This document shows, piece after piece, positions 28,991-38,373 of a stretch of 64,000 bases of DNA (position 1 is the first letter of the stretch; each line of letters begins with the position of its first letter). Origin of the DNA: Sphingobacterium sp. (GTDB lineage Bacteria; Bacteroidota; Bacteroidia; Sphingobacteriales; Sphingobacteriaceae). A model generated the notes under the pieces. The model was not told the origin of the DNA and did no database searches. It saw nothing but the letters and a program-made list of their open reading frames with translations. The DNA lies in the NCBI GenBank assembly GCA_029239355.1, contig JAQZAZ010000004.1, positions 62,001 through 126,000 of the forward strand, read 5' to 3'. The translations under genes were made by a program, and so were the position numbers.

Positions 28991-30691
28991 ATGAAAAAAT
29001 ATACCGTGATCTATTCGCTACTGGCGATGGCTACGCTAGGAGCCAGTTCCTGTGGCAAGGACTATTTGACCGAAAAACCCTATTCCAATTATGACGCCAA
29101 TACGGTGGACCCTACGACAGTAGAAAATAGGCTGTTGGGCTTACACTATAACTTTGGGCAATTGTGGGGCATGAGCAGCCGTCAGGGATTCCTTTCCTGC
29201 TGGCAGATCGGGACGGACATTACCAGTGCAGGCTCTACGGAGGGCGTAGAAAATCCCTTCTACCAATATGCGGATTTAAATTCAGAAAATGGCGGCGTCA
29301 ATTATTTATGGGAACGTTGTTATGCTTTTATCAATAATGCCAACCTGATCATTGATGGTGTCGGTGACAGCAATCCACAGGCCAGTGCCGAGGCGCGTTT
29401 TTTCCGTGCATACGCCTACAATATGCTGGTTACCCTCTGGGGCGATGTCCCTTTGCTGACCAGCTCGATCAAAGTACCTACCTTTAATTATACGCGTACC
29501 GCTGTGGCCGAGGTCGACAAATTAATTACAGCAGATTTAGCGTATGCCGTTAAAGAGCTTCCCGATCTGGGTAAAGCAGCTGCCCCAAGCCGTATCAATA
29601 AAGATATGGCCCGACAACTTGCGGCCGAAGCCTATTTACGCATGGGCATGCGTGATGCAGCGTACCTGACCCAGGCTGAGGCCATGGCAACCGCCATCAT
29701 CGACGGAAGCAATTATAAATTGGTGGATGCTCGCTATGGCAAGTATCTCGCCGAAGGCGGCGACTACTATCGGGACATGTTCCGGCAGGGCAATATGCGT
29801 CGGAACCAGGGGAATACCGAAGCGATCTGGACCTTTGAGGTCGAATTTAACCGGTCTATCAATGGCGGCACGATCGATAATCCACAGCATCGCCGGGTAT
29901 GGCAGCCCGCCTACCATAAATGGGATGGGATGGTGAATGCAGACTCTCTGGGCGGACGAGGCAATGGCCGCTTACGGCTGAGCAACTTTATGAAGTATAC
30001 AGTCTGGAAAGGTCTAAACGGTGATATCCGGAACAGCAATTTTAATATACGCAGGACGACAAACTACAATAGGCCCGGATTTAGCAAGACCATCGGTATT
30101 GACGCAGACGGGTACCGCGTAGCGGAAGGTGCCGGTGTGAAGAATATTACGATAAAAACCGGAGATAAAGTTATCCCTTTCCGTAACGATAGCCTCGAAG
30201 TCTGGTATCCATTTCCGACGAAATGGGGTGGATACGATCCGATCGACGATTTTGGTTATGCACTCGTCAAGGACTGGCCCGTCATGCGGTTGGGTGAAAC
30301 CTACCTGCTACGTGCGGAGGCACGATTGCGTAAGGGGAATGTAGCAGCTGCGGCCGATGATATCAACAAACTGCGGGACCGTTCATTCAAATCTGCGCGT
30401 GCCGAATCCGGAAATACCACATTGGGCCGGGTAAGCGCAAGCGATTTATCTATCGACTTTATTTTGGATGAACGTGCGCGGGAACTGCTGTCTGAAGAAA
30501 ACCGTCGAATGACTCTGGTACGCATGAATAAGCTGAAAGAGCGTATTTCACGCAACGGAGATGCTGGGCCCGCTAATAAAATTATTACAGGCTTCCAGGA
30601 CCACAACATCCTGTTGCCTATCCCATTAACGGAAATCCAGCTGAATAACAAAGAGGGTGAACCGTTGAAACAAAATCCGGGTTATAAATAG
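28991..30691 (+). CDS. SusD/RagB family lipoprotein of the GH105 operon
   Basis: 566 residues with lipobox ASSC (Cys21). Family segments: ARFFRAYAYNMLVTLWGDVPLL, QLAAEAYLRMGMRD, WPVMRLGETYLLRAEARLRKGNVAAAADDINKLRDR, DFILDERARELLSEENRRMTLVRM and the C-terminal LPIPLTEIQLNNKEG followed by LKQNPGYK. It forms the lid of the SusC encoded 17 bp upstream. Last gene of the operon; a strong terminator hairpin lies about 70 bp after the stop. Confidence 0.96.
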   Translation: MKKYTVIYSLLAMATLGASSCGKDYLTEKPYSNYDANTVDPTTVENRLLGLHYNFGQLWGMSSRQGFLSCWQIGTDITSAGSTEGVENPFYQYADLNSENGGVNYLWERCYAFINNANLIIDGVGDSNPQASAEARFFRAYAYNMLVTLWGDVPLLTSSIKVPTFNYTRTAVAEVDKLITADLAYAVKELPDLGKAAAPSRINKDMARQLAAEAYLRMGMRDAAYLTQAEAMATAIIDGSNYKLVDARYGKYLAEGGDYYRDMFRQGNMRRNQGNTEAIWTFEVEFNRSINGGTIDNPQHRRVWQPAYHKWDGMVNADSLGGRGNGRLRLSNFMKYTVWKGLNGDIRNSNFNIRRTTNYNRPGFSKTIGIDADGYRVAEGAGVKNITIKTGDKVIPFRNDSLEVWYPFPTKWGGYDPIDDFGYALVKDWPVMRLGETYLLRAEARLRKGNVAAAADDINKLRDRSFKSARAESGNTTLGRVSASDLSIDFILDERARELLSEENRRMTLVRMNKLKERISRNGDAGPANKIITGFQDHNILLPIPLTEIQLNNKEGEPLKQNPGYK

Positions 30692-30761
30692 GCTGTGAAA
30701 AAATAATTGGAGAAAAACCAATTACAACAGCGTTAATAATTGCCTATCCGTTCTAAATAGG

Positions 30762-30799
30762 AAAGGGCCTCTGCATAAATGCAGAGGCCCTTTTCTTTT
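30762..30799 (+). terminator. Strong Rho-independent terminator of the GH105 operon
   Basis: AAAGGGCCTCTGCA (30762-30775) and TGCAGAGGCCCTTT (30780-30793) form a perfect 14-bp stem with a TAAA loop, followed by TTCTTTT. It ends the plus-strand operon and faces the histidine kinase gene on the other strand. Confidence 0.93.
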
Positions 30800-30807
30800 C
30801 CTTACCG

Positions 30808-30934
30808 ACGCTTAACGAGTCGCGTTAATAGCCCGCTCAGTAGGAAACTCACCAGCGTACCGACTATAGCCGTGAGGGCACAAAATCGGTCAAACTGGGA
30901 AGAAAATGAATTTTGATTTAAACAGAGATGATAC
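30808..30934 (-). pseudogene. Possible remnant: start-less hydrophobic C-terminal tail
   Basis: On the minus strand an open frame without any ATG (codons from about 30934 to the stop near 30806) encodes a polar stretch and then one membrane-type helix ending in basic residues (ALTAIVGTLVSFLLSGLL, then TRLVKRR and stop). That is how many membrane proteins end, but the frame starts directly after an in-frame stop. It may be the decayed end of a membrane protein or chance. Low confidence. Confidence 0.25.
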
Positions 30935-30935
30935 C

Positions 30936-32036
30936 TTAATTTAAATCACAGGTAACAGGAAAAAATAAACGCACGATTGTACCTTTGCCCAGTTCGCTGG
31001 ACAAGTTAATCGTCCCACCCATGCGTTCCATCAGCCGTTTGACCAAAGTAAGCCCTATTCCAGAACCCGAAGCGTGGTCCGTGTTGCTACCACGTTCATT
31101 TGCAAGGAAGACCTGGAGCAGTTCATCTTCTGGAATCCCGATCCCATTATCTTCGATAAAATAGACTGTCCCCTTATCAATTTTTTCACTGTAAATTTTT
31201 AACACTGCCTTTTCTGATCTTTTTGCATATTTAACGGCGTTTCTGATCAGATTCATAAAGATCTGATAAACGGCACCCCGTTCCGCATACAATGCGTGCA
31301 AATCGCCTAGCTCAAATGCGACAGCCTGATCCGGATAAATTAGTTTGACCTCATCAATACAATTTGCGATCTTCTTATCCATGGCGATGCATTCGGTCAG
31401 ATTACTCGCACTACGTATCCGACCAAGTTGCAAGGTCTGATTGATAATAGACTCTATATTGACTATGGCTGCGCGGATTGTATCGAACCACCTTTGGCTT
31501 ATATTGACTTGTAGATCAATATTTCTACTTAAAAAATCACTACCCATTTTTAAGACCGCAAGCGGATTTTTTATATCGTGGGCGAGCGTATTTGCCAGCA
31601 AGTCCAGCTCATAGTTAAAGGAAAGTTGCTCCTCCTGTTGTTTTAAACGTGTGTGTGCTAGATAGTGCTCCGTCACATCACTTGCGGTATGGAGGATAGC
31701 GTAGGTATCTCCAAGTTCATCAACAAGCGCCTTGTATTCAAAGTTAAAATACCGTAATGTTTTGCTACCTTGCTGTATAATGTTGGCCGGCGTATCTGTT
31801 GCACGATAGGTAATCCCTGTTTTCCATACGTTTTTTAAAATAGAAGAAAAGCCCTCCGCTTTGAAACCCGGGAAACAGGCACAAAAAGTACGTCCCAGAA
31901 TTGAGTCATCTGCACACCACATCTGCAACATGGCTTGATTCGCGAAAGCGATATTTAGATCGGCACTGTCATAAATTGCTGTCGCATGCGGCGACTGCTG
32001 GAGAACGGACAACAAAAAACTTTCACGCACTTTCAT
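30936..32036 (-). CDS. Soluble PAS-domain sensor histidine kinase
   Basis: 366 residues with no signal peptide or membrane helix, so cytosolic. PAS domain about 12-125 (HATAIYDSADLNIAFANQAMLQMW, with the conserved ASDVTEH end). HisKA with His153 in LLANTLAHDIKNPLAVLKMG. HATPase_c about 230-362 with N-box NLIRNAVKYAKRS, G1 box DNGIGIPEDELLQVF and G2 box GSGIGLTLVKRLMERMGG. The H-box reads HDIKNPL, typical of PAS kinases of this type. No response regulator gene is adjacent, so it is an orphan kinase and its partner is unknown. It is a single-gene unit between two utilisation loci. Confidence 0.93.
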   Translation of the reverse strand: MKVRESFLLSVLQQSPHATAIYDSADLNIAFANQAMLQMWCADDSILGRTFCACFPGFKAEGFSSILKNVWKTGITYRATDTPANIIQQGSKTLRYFNFEYKALVDELGDTYAILHTASDVTEHYLAHTRLKQQEEQLSFNYELDLLANTLAHDIKNPLAVLKMGSDFLSRNIDLQVNISQRWFDTIRAAIVNIESIINQTLQLGRIRSASNLTECIAMDKKIANCIDEVKLIYPDQAVAFELGDLHALYAERGAVYQIFMNLIRNAVKYAKRSEKAVLKIYSEKIDKGTVYFIEDNGIGIPEDELLQVFLANERGSNTDHASGSGIGLTLVKRLMERMGGTINLSSELGKGTIVRLFFPVTCDLN

Positions 32037-32341
32037 CGATTCTTTAAGAAAAAAATAATTGGAAATAGCTCCTGGTATTGTAAGATCTGAACTGCATCAG
32101 TAACATAAATGATGCCAGTTTTCATTAAACTTAAATTACTTCCTCTGGGTTAATTCGTAAGCTGATGCGCATTGAGCTGATTATGGCAACCTATTATAAT
32201 GACAAGCAAGTTGGTATGCATGTACGTATTATGCTATTTTTTGGCTTACGGTAAAAGGAGCATGATAGAGGATTTCAGCGAGGAAGCGAAGCATGTTTTA
32301 AATATAGGTCACCTTCTTCAGAAGGTGACCTATATTGCCTG
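32037..32341. other. Intergenic region, 305 bp
   Basis: Holds the upstream region of the kinase gene at its low-coordinate side and the terminator hairpin of the enzyme-free SusCD operon at its high-coordinate end (32301-32336). No open frame or other repeat was seen in the rest. Confidence 0.6.
32301..32336 (-). terminator. Hairpin terminator after the enzyme-free SusCD operon
   Basis: AATATAGGTCACCTTCT (32301-32317) and AGAAGGTGACCTATATT (32320-32336) form a perfect 17-bp stem around only two bases (TC). On the minus strand it starts 5 bp after the susD stop and is followed by TTAAAA. The stem is long and the loop unusually tight; the real loop would open to four or more bases. Confidence 0.8.
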
Positions 32342-34024
32342 TTAATAACCTGGATTTTGTGTCAGGTTGCTATTACCCGCAATAGCCTGATTCGGTACAG
32401 GAAAGCGGTTTAGATGAGCAGCATTGCTGGGGCTATGATCCCACCATTGCTCCGAAGTAAATGCTTTCCATCGGATGAGGTCCGTGCGTCGTCGTCCTTC
32501 ACCGATAAATTCAATGCTCCATTCATCCAAAATACGGTATTTGTCGATATTTGTTGTGTTCACAGGATTAGGATCTGTGTTATTGGCAAAATTGCGTTTG
32601 CGCACTGCGTTAAACAGCTCTGCTGCTTGTTGCTTGTTGCCCAGTCTATAGTTGCATTCTGCAAGCATGTAGAAGATCTCGGCCAAGCGAATGGCGGGTA
32701 GGTCTGCTCCCCAACGAAGCGTATTGTTCGCCAGGTTGGGGATCGGCACCTTCACCAGCCGTATACCCGTATTTTCTTCCCCTTCGGACATCTTGGAAGG
32801 GAGCTGATCGATTGAACTGTATTTTTTATCCGAACCAACTTCTGAAAAACGCCCCACTTGGTCTACAAAAGTCAGTGGTTTGTCCTTATATTCCTCTCCA
32901 CCGACAATCGACTCACCAGACGGTGTCTTGTGTGGCCCCACGATAAACATGCCTTCATATTGATCTGTACCATGATAAATATAGGGCGCTTTGCGAAGAT
33001 CGCCTTGGTCAAAAGTTTCAAATGGCGCACCTAATTTGAAGTCGGCCGTGTAGAGCGCACCATTGGGCTTGCGCGAAGGAGTCAGGTGTGCCCCGTTATT
33101 TCCACCCATATCCTGATCAAAAAATTGACGGGTATTATAATGATAGAAGTCGGCATAAAACCAGTTATACTCCAGCATTTTAAATTCAGAAGGCATAGAC
33201 CAGATGATCTCGGGAGATTCGTTGTTCTTAAATCCATGTACGCCATTCCATTTGGCATCCAGCTGGTAAGCACCAAACACATTGTTGATAATGTCCTGCG
33301 CAATTTTACGACTTTCTTCGTACATCGGTTTTCCGATATACGCTTCAGCATTAAAATAAAGCTGAGCGAGCATGGCGGCAGCGGCAGCCTTTCGAATAGC
33401 GCCCTCTTCCTTGTCACCCGCTTTTTTTGCCGGCAGGTTTTCGATGGCTGCTTTTAACAGCTTTTCGATGTGGTTAAACAGTTCCTGATCCGTGTTCCGA
33501 GGTAAAGATTCTTGGTCGAGAGACTCAAAGATGGGCATTCCCCCAAAATAATCCAGACCCCGGAGATAAAAGTAAGCAATCAAGGCGTCGAGCTGAGCCA
33601 GATCGGCAGCTTTTCGCTCTTCCGTTAGTGTAAATTTGGTATAATCCAATTTGCTGAGGTCACTTTTTGCGTCAAGGGCCAAAGCAACGCCCATTAATGT
33701 ACCGCGCCAGCTACCCCAGATCCAGTTGTCATCAGCTGTCCATTTATGATAATGGTAGCGTTCGTTTTCGCCGCCGTTGTACCAATGCCGGCCTTTGGTC
33801 GTCACGGCAAAATTATCTGCGGTATATTCCTGTAAGCGCCAACGATCTTCACCTAAATACCACTTGGCATGTGTGAAAGGCCTAAACAGGGCGGCTTTAA
33901 TGTCTTTTTCACTCTTAAAAAAAGTATCCGGTGTGACCGAATTATAAAATTCCTGGTCTAATTTGGTGCAGCCTGACACCAGCAATGCCAGGGAAATTGT
34001 TGTTATAGCGAAGTATTTTTTCAT
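32342..34024 (-). CDS. SusD/RagB family lipoprotein, enzyme-free pair
   Basis: 560 residues; lipobox VSGC (Cys19). SusD marks: LAQLDALIAYFYLRGLDYFGGMPIF, AAAAAMLAQLYFNAEAYIG, LPAIRLAEIFYMLAECNYRLGNKQQAAELFNAVRKRNF, DEWSIEFIGEGRRRTDLIRW and the final RFPVPNQAIAGNSNLTQNPGY. Lies 11 bp after susC. No glycosidase, lyase, sulfatase or peptidase gene is linked, so the ligand is unknown; the pair may serve products released by enzymes encoded elsewhere. Confidence 0.95.
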   Translation of the reverse strand: MKKYFAITTISLALLVSGCTKLDQEFYNSVTPDTFFKSEKDIKAALFRPFTHAKWYLGEDRWRLQEYTADNFAVTTKGRHWYNGGENERYHYHKWTADDNWIWGSWRGTLMGVALALDAKSDLSKLDYTKFTLTEERKAADLAQLDALIAYFYLRGLDYFGGMPIFESLDQESLPRNTDQELFNHIEKLLKAAIENLPAKKAGDKEEGAIRKAAAAAMLAQLYFNAEAYIGKPMYEESRKIAQDIINNVFGAYQLDAKWNGVHGFKNNESPEIIWSMPSEFKMLEYNWFYADFYHYNTRQFFDQDMGGNNGAHLTPSRKPNGALYTADFKLGAPFETFDQGDLRKAPYIYHGTDQYEGMFIVGPHKTPSGESIVGGEEYKDKPLTFVDQVGRFSEVGSDKKYSSIDQLPSKMSEGEENTGIRLVKVPIPNLANNTLRWGADLPAIRLAEIFYMLAECNYRLGNKQQAAELFNAVRKRNFANNTDPNPVNTTNIDKYRILDEWSIEFIGEGRRRTDLIRWKAFTSEQWWDHSPSNAAHLNRFPVPNQAIAGNSNLTQNPGY

Positions 34025-34035
34025 GTTGTTAACAG

Positions 34036-37014
34036 TTAAAAGTTTACTTGAAGTCCCATCATAAAAGTCCGTGTCTTAGGGTAGACATTGCGTTCCTCAA
34101 AGCCAGGTTCCAGTCCGTTGATATTCACTTCCGGATCCAGGCCACTGTAGTTGGTAAAAACAAAAAGATCCCGTGCCGTGGCATAAACCCGCATCGATTT
34201 AAGTGGTTTGATCCAATGTTGATTGAACCGGTAGCCGATATTGAGCGCATCAACTTTGAGAAAAGTACCTTTTTCCAGCCAGTAGTCGCTCAGTTCTTTT
34301 TCACCTTTAATATTTTTATGCTTATCATAAGCCTCTTCTAGCACATTCTGGCCTTTCACATTGGGAAGACTGTAATACATATTGATCATATTAAAAACGT
34401 CATGCCCGATCCAGCTACGCATATAAATGCTGGCATCCCAGTTTTTATAAGTAAACTGATTATTCCAGGAGAGTTGAATCGTGGGTATTGCATTGCCTAC
34501 AAAGGCCTTGTCTCCAACTGTTTTATTGCGGTCACGTACATCAAAAGCATTACCCTCTTTGTCAAAGAGTTTCCAATAGCCATCATCCGTGAATCCTGCG
34601 AATTTCCAGATGAAGAATTGGCCGATATCCTGACCGGGGTATAATCTAACGGCCGAGCCCGGGGAACCCGGTGCGGGAAAATCCTTACGATCGGTAAATG
34701 TCTGACTGCCCCATAAGGTATTTAGCCTACTTTTATTATGGGAGCCGACGATGCTGGTGGTGTAGCTAAAATTGTCATTGTCGACCGCCCTGAAATTAAG
34801 CTCAAACTCATAACCCGTATTCTGCATGCTGCCTACGTTCATTGTTGTTTTGTCGTGGATGGCAGGCGGCTGCGATACACTGATATCATAAATAAGGTCA
34901 TCTATTTTTCGTTTGTAAATATCAAAACGGCCGCTCAAGCGGTTGTTCAGCACAGCAAAGTCCAACCCGACGTTATATTCCTTTTTGACTTCCCATTTAA
35001 TATCCGGATTTTGGTTGTGCATTACGCCATAGGTCCTAAACCATTTACCATCCTGCAGAAACCAAGTGTCGGCACTGTACATCCGTGTAGCCACCTTGGC
35101 ATCAAAGCCTTCATTGCCTGTCTCACCGTAGCCCGCGCGTAGTTTAAGGTCATTGATAAATTGGATATTCTTTAGGAAAGGTTCCTGTGAGACACGCCAT
35201 CCCGCCGATAGGCCAGGGAAAAATCCCCACCTATTCTTAGGGGCAAATTTACTCGAACCTTCGTAACGTGCCGTGGCTGTCAAGATATAACGGTCGAGAT
35301 AGGAATAGTTGACACGTCCAAAAAAAGCGGCGAGTTTGACCCAAGGATTTTTCCATGAACCTAGGCCTGCACGGCCGTCGGGCAGATAGGTGCCTGTACC
35401 CATATCATGTTCATTAATCCCGTCGACAGGGAAATTGGAGTTCTCCGCTGAAAATCCCTGTCCATTAAAGTCCTGATAACTATACCCCATAACAGCATTG
35501 AGGGAATGCCTGTCCCAACGGTTGGTATAGTTGGCCGTCCATTCAAAAACACGGTCATTAAATCTGCTGTAATATTGTTTGGCAAAGCCATCCACATTAT
35601 TCTCTCTGGAGATACGGTGCTGGGCTGAGCGATAATAGTTGCCGTGTTCCGTATTATTCTTTATACCGATCGTCGCACTTGTGGTTAGGTGCTCAGTCAA
35701 GTTCAGTTTTAGCGTCGTATTAGCCAGGAGATATTTGAACTGCTTCTGATCCGATCGCAATCGCGCTTCCGCAACAGGATTATAAGTGTCATAACCACCT
35801 TCCAGTACATTATATCCACTGACATCATTCGCGTCATAGGGCGTTTCGGTTGGGTTCATGACCAAAGCCATATTGAAGATATCGTTGTTGTTAAAGATAT
35901 CGCCGTTGGCACCAAAGGCTTTCACCTCATTGTAGCTTACATTGGTATTTAATTCGGCAAAACCATCAAAAAATTTGAAGGCACTGTTGATACGTCCACC
36001 GATCTCATCCCTTTTGGACGTGATGGCCATACCGTTTGCATTTCTTTTGGTAAATGTCGTATAGACATTGGCATTCTCCGAACCACCACTGATATTAACC
36101 ACCTGCCGATGGCTAAATGGATTGTTGTTGGTCACTTCATCATACCAGTCTGTACGATGTCCCAGATCTTGGCCCAAGCCATATTCCACAAATTTTTCCG
36201 CAGAGAGTACTTCCGGTCGTTTTCTGATGCTTTCGATAAAATATTCAGAAGTAAAGTTGACCTGCGCCTTACCGACCTGAGGACGTTTTGTCGTGATCAA
36301 GATGACCCCACCCGAAGCCCTTGTACCATAGATTGCAGCTGCCGAAGCGTCGCGTAGTACGTTGATCGATTCAATATCTTCCTTAGCGACCGAATTGATA
36401 TCGCCTCCAGGCACACCATCAATAACAACTAAAGGGCCCTGTGAAGCATTGACCGAATTGACACCGCGCAATTGCAAGGATACACCGGCATTTGGATCAG
36501 TACCATTAGTCGAAATGACGCTCAATCCCGGGACTTTGCCCTGAATGGCCAGCAGCGGTGAGACCGCTCCGGATACCATGTCCTTTTGCTTGATACTGGT
36601 TACGACACTGGTAACTTCCCGTTTCTCTAAGGAGCCATAACCGACCACGACAGCCTCTTCCAAGTTTTGCGTATCTGATGTAATCTGTATTGCCAGCGTG
36701 CCTCCCCCACTATAGACAACTTCTTTGCTGACGAACCCGATCATACGAACGACAAGAACATTATTTTTTTTAACATTGGGCAGACTAAAACTGCCGTTGG
36801 CATCCGTAGATGTGCTGGTAGAGCTACCTTTAACCGATACCGTGGCGCCAACGACGGGACTGCCCTGTTCATCCTTGACCGTACCTTTTAGATTGGGCTG
36901 TGCTTCCTGCGCATAAAGCGTAGTCGGCATAGCGAAAGTGGCTCCAGCAGCGAGACTGCTACTGAATAGCAATAATTTAGTAGCCACTTTAAAACTGTTG
37001 ATTTTAAAATTCAT
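34036..37014 (-). CDS. SusC/RagA-type TonB-dependent receptor, enzyme-free pair
   Basis: 992 residues. Signal peptide with late cleavage (about residue 35, TTLYAQ), carboxypeptidase-regulatory-like domain about 41-113, TonB-box-like LEEAVVVGYG at about 118, plug with IQGKVPGLSVIST, PLVVIDGVPGGDINSV and ASAAAIYGTRASGGVILITTKRP, barrel end RTFMMGLQVNF. Forms a two-gene operon with the SusD that follows. The start at 37014 is the only one giving the full signal peptide. Confidence 0.95.
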   Translation of the reverse strand: MNFKINSFKVATKLLLFSSSLAAGATFAMPTTLYAQEAQPNLKGTVKDEQGSPVVGATVSVKGSSTSTSTDANGSFSLPNVKKNNVLVVRMIGFVSKEVVYSGGGTLAIQITSDTQNLEEAVVVGYGSLEKREVTSVVTSIKQKDMVSGAVSPLLAIQGKVPGLSVISTNGTDPNAGVSLQLRGVNSVNASQGPLVVIDGVPGGDINSVAKEDIESINVLRDASAAAIYGTRASGGVILITTKRPQVGKAQVNFTSEYFIESIRKRPEVLSAEKFVEYGLGQDLGHRTDWYDEVTNNNPFSHRQVVNISGGSENANVYTTFTKRNANGMAITSKRDEIGGRINSAFKFFDGFAELNTNVSYNEVKAFGANGDIFNNNDIFNMALVMNPTETPYDANDVSGYNVLEGGYDTYNPVAEARLRSDQKQFKYLLANTTLKLNLTEHLTTSATIGIKNNTEHGNYYRSAQHRISRENNVDGFAKQYYSRFNDRVFEWTANYTNRWDRHSLNAVMGYSYQDFNGQGFSAENSNFPVDGINEHDMGTGTYLPDGRAGLGSWKNPWVKLAAFFGRVNYSYLDRYILTATARYEGSSKFAPKNRWGFFPGLSAGWRVSQEPFLKNIQFINDLKLRAGYGETGNEGFDAKVATRMYSADTWFLQDGKWFRTYGVMHNQNPDIKWEVKKEYNVGLDFAVLNNRLSGRFDIYKRKIDDLIYDISVSQPPAIHDKTTMNVGSMQNTGYEFELNFRAVDNDNFSYTTSIVGSHNKSRLNTLWGSQTFTDRKDFPAPGSPGSAVRLYPGQDIGQFFIWKFAGFTDDGYWKLFDKEGNAFDVRDRNKTVGDKAFVGNAIPTIQLSWNNQFTYKNWDASIYMRSWIGHDVFNMINMYYSLPNVKGQNVLEEAYDKHKNIKGEKELSDYWLEKGTFLKVDALNIGYRFNQHWIKPLKSMRVYATARDLFVFTNYSGLDPEVNINGLEPGFEERNVYPKTRTFMMGLQVNF

Positions 37015-37718
37015 GAGCTAAAATGTTTATTAAGGGATATTGATTGTATATAAAGGCGTACTAAAAGAGTACCTAAAGAGACGCTGTCAATTGCCTATGG
37101 CGCCAAAAAAAATTGAAATAGTTATTTTCCCGATACTGCATATAATTGGTGTGATTGATCCGGGTAAAATTAAAATATTCTATCACTTTAAATTAACACT
37201 GAGACAATTTGATGTTATTTTGAGACAGATTGGAATCTCATTAAAACAGCATATGACAACCTACCGAAAACCCACATATGTTAGGGGTCATAGCAGATAC
37301 ATTGGAAATATTATCTCGGGATTGCATTGTTCCTCTCCTCGGAAGACAAATAAGCGTCAAAAAGAATCCCCGGTACTTTATAGCACCAGGGATCTTTTTA
37401 ACGGGCTTTTGGCGGCCCCTGATCAACTGTAGGTTAATAAAATGATATCGATATTTGTACCACCGTTATCATTATTTTTTTATTCGCATTCCGTTAATGA
37501 TTTGAAATGCATATGGCAATCTTGGTTCTCAACTTAATCCGGCCCTCTCTTATAAAAGATTAATATTTTAAAAAACAAACTAAGAAAACTAACCTATCAC
37601 AAAGTATCATCACAAGCATAAAAATCTAATTATCAGAAAAATAATACAGACATAAATTAATTTACCATGCACTATAGCAAATACTGTATCAGATAATTTC
37701 AAGCTGATGTATGGGCAT
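37015..37718. other. Intergenic region, 704 bp
   Basis: Lies between the enzyme-free susC and the small HTH gene, both minus strand. It contains a hairpin with T-runs on both sides (37366-37399) and, near 37055-37075, a short inverted repeat (GTACT-AAAAG-AGTAC) upstream of susC. A 130-codon plus-strand frame at 37040-37432 lacks family features and crosses the hairpin, so it is not called. The rest is AT-rich with nothing recognised. Confidence 0.5.
37366..37399. terminator. Bidirectional terminator hairpin downstream of the small HTH gene
   Basis: ATCCCCGGT (37366-37374) pairs with ACCAGGGAT (37385-37393) with one C/A mismatch. TTTTT follows on the plus strand and TTCTTTTT on the minus strand. 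It would end transcripts of the HTH gene at 37719-38069 before the susC promoter. Confidence 0.6.
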
Positions 37719-38069
37719 TCATGTAGCCTCCAACGAGCCTTGCTCTGATTCAGCAACTGCATTTCGTTGCGTCTGTTCACGCATCCAATTGTTAAAATCA
37801 ATGTCCGAAGCGATATTAAATTTTTTGCGTAATCTGTTTTTACGCACTTGAACGGCGCGTATCGTTACAGAAGTATATTCGGCAATATTTTTGGTCGAAA
37901 AATTCAGAAATGTCATGGCACAGAATTCCAGCTCACTGCTACGGATTTTGGGATTTAATGCTTTCAATGATTCAACAAATTCAGGATACAATTCGTTGAA
38001 TAAAGCCAAAAATTCTGCATTATTATTCTTGGCCAAAGTGATTAAGTTATTGAATTTGTCGGTTTCCAT
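37719..38069 (-). CDS. Stand-alone LuxR-type helix-turn-helix protein
   Basis: 116 residues, no signal peptide. About residues 10-100 match the LuxR/sigma-4-like DNA-binding domain that in Bacteroidota usually ends large TPR or membrane regulators: LNPKIRSSELEFCAMTFLNFSTKNIAEYTSVTIRAVQVRKNRLRKKFNI, then a short WM end. Here it stands alone without a sensor part. It may be a small transcription factor whose activity is set by amount or by a partner. A promoter with the shared 16-bp operator lies about 300 bp upstream on the same strand, with a hairpin between, so it may belong to the same regulon as the fimbrillin-like lipoproteins. Confidence 0.8.
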   Translation of the reverse strand: METDKFNNLITLAKNNNAEFLALFNELYPEFVESLKALNPKIRSSELEFCAMTFLNFSTKNIAEYTSVTIRAVQVRKNRLRKKFNIASDIDFNNWMREQTQRNAVAESEQGSLEAT

Positions 38070-38191
38070 TTTGCATATCGTTTTTCAGTAAATTGTTATA
38101 TCTAATTCCGTCTTTCATTCGTAAGTATTACCGCTAGCGAGCATAAGATTATATTCAATTTTTAGCGGGAATATTAACTGCTAGCAATTAA

Positions 38192-38223
38192 ACTCGATGG
38201 GGTTCAAACTCTCCCCATCGAGT
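38192..38223 (-). other. 11-bp hairpin in the leader of the small HTH gene (attenuator or short RNA end)
   Basis: ACTCGATGGGG (38192-38202) pairs perfectly with CCCCATCGAGT (38213-38223) around a 10-base loop. On the minus strand TTTAATT follows, a weak T-run. It lies about 145 nt after the predicted start of transcription near 38367 and about 120 nt before the HTH start, so it can act as an attenuator or end a short RNA. Confidence 0.55.
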
Positions 38224-38373
38224 CATCCAAATATATTATCATAGAACCTTCACGCAAATTAGGTCCCAGCGACAATTCAGTAAAATCCGGTTTTTAAACT
38301 TCCACAAAAAACAGCTCCACCATGCTTTTGCTTCTGGAACTTCTCAACCAGAATATCTTACCTGTCTTGCTGA

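Noticed and set aside
37040..37432. 130-codon plus-strand frame between susC and the HTH gene
   Set aside because: Crosses a terminator hairpin and resembles no family; composition is that of AT-rich non-coding DNA.
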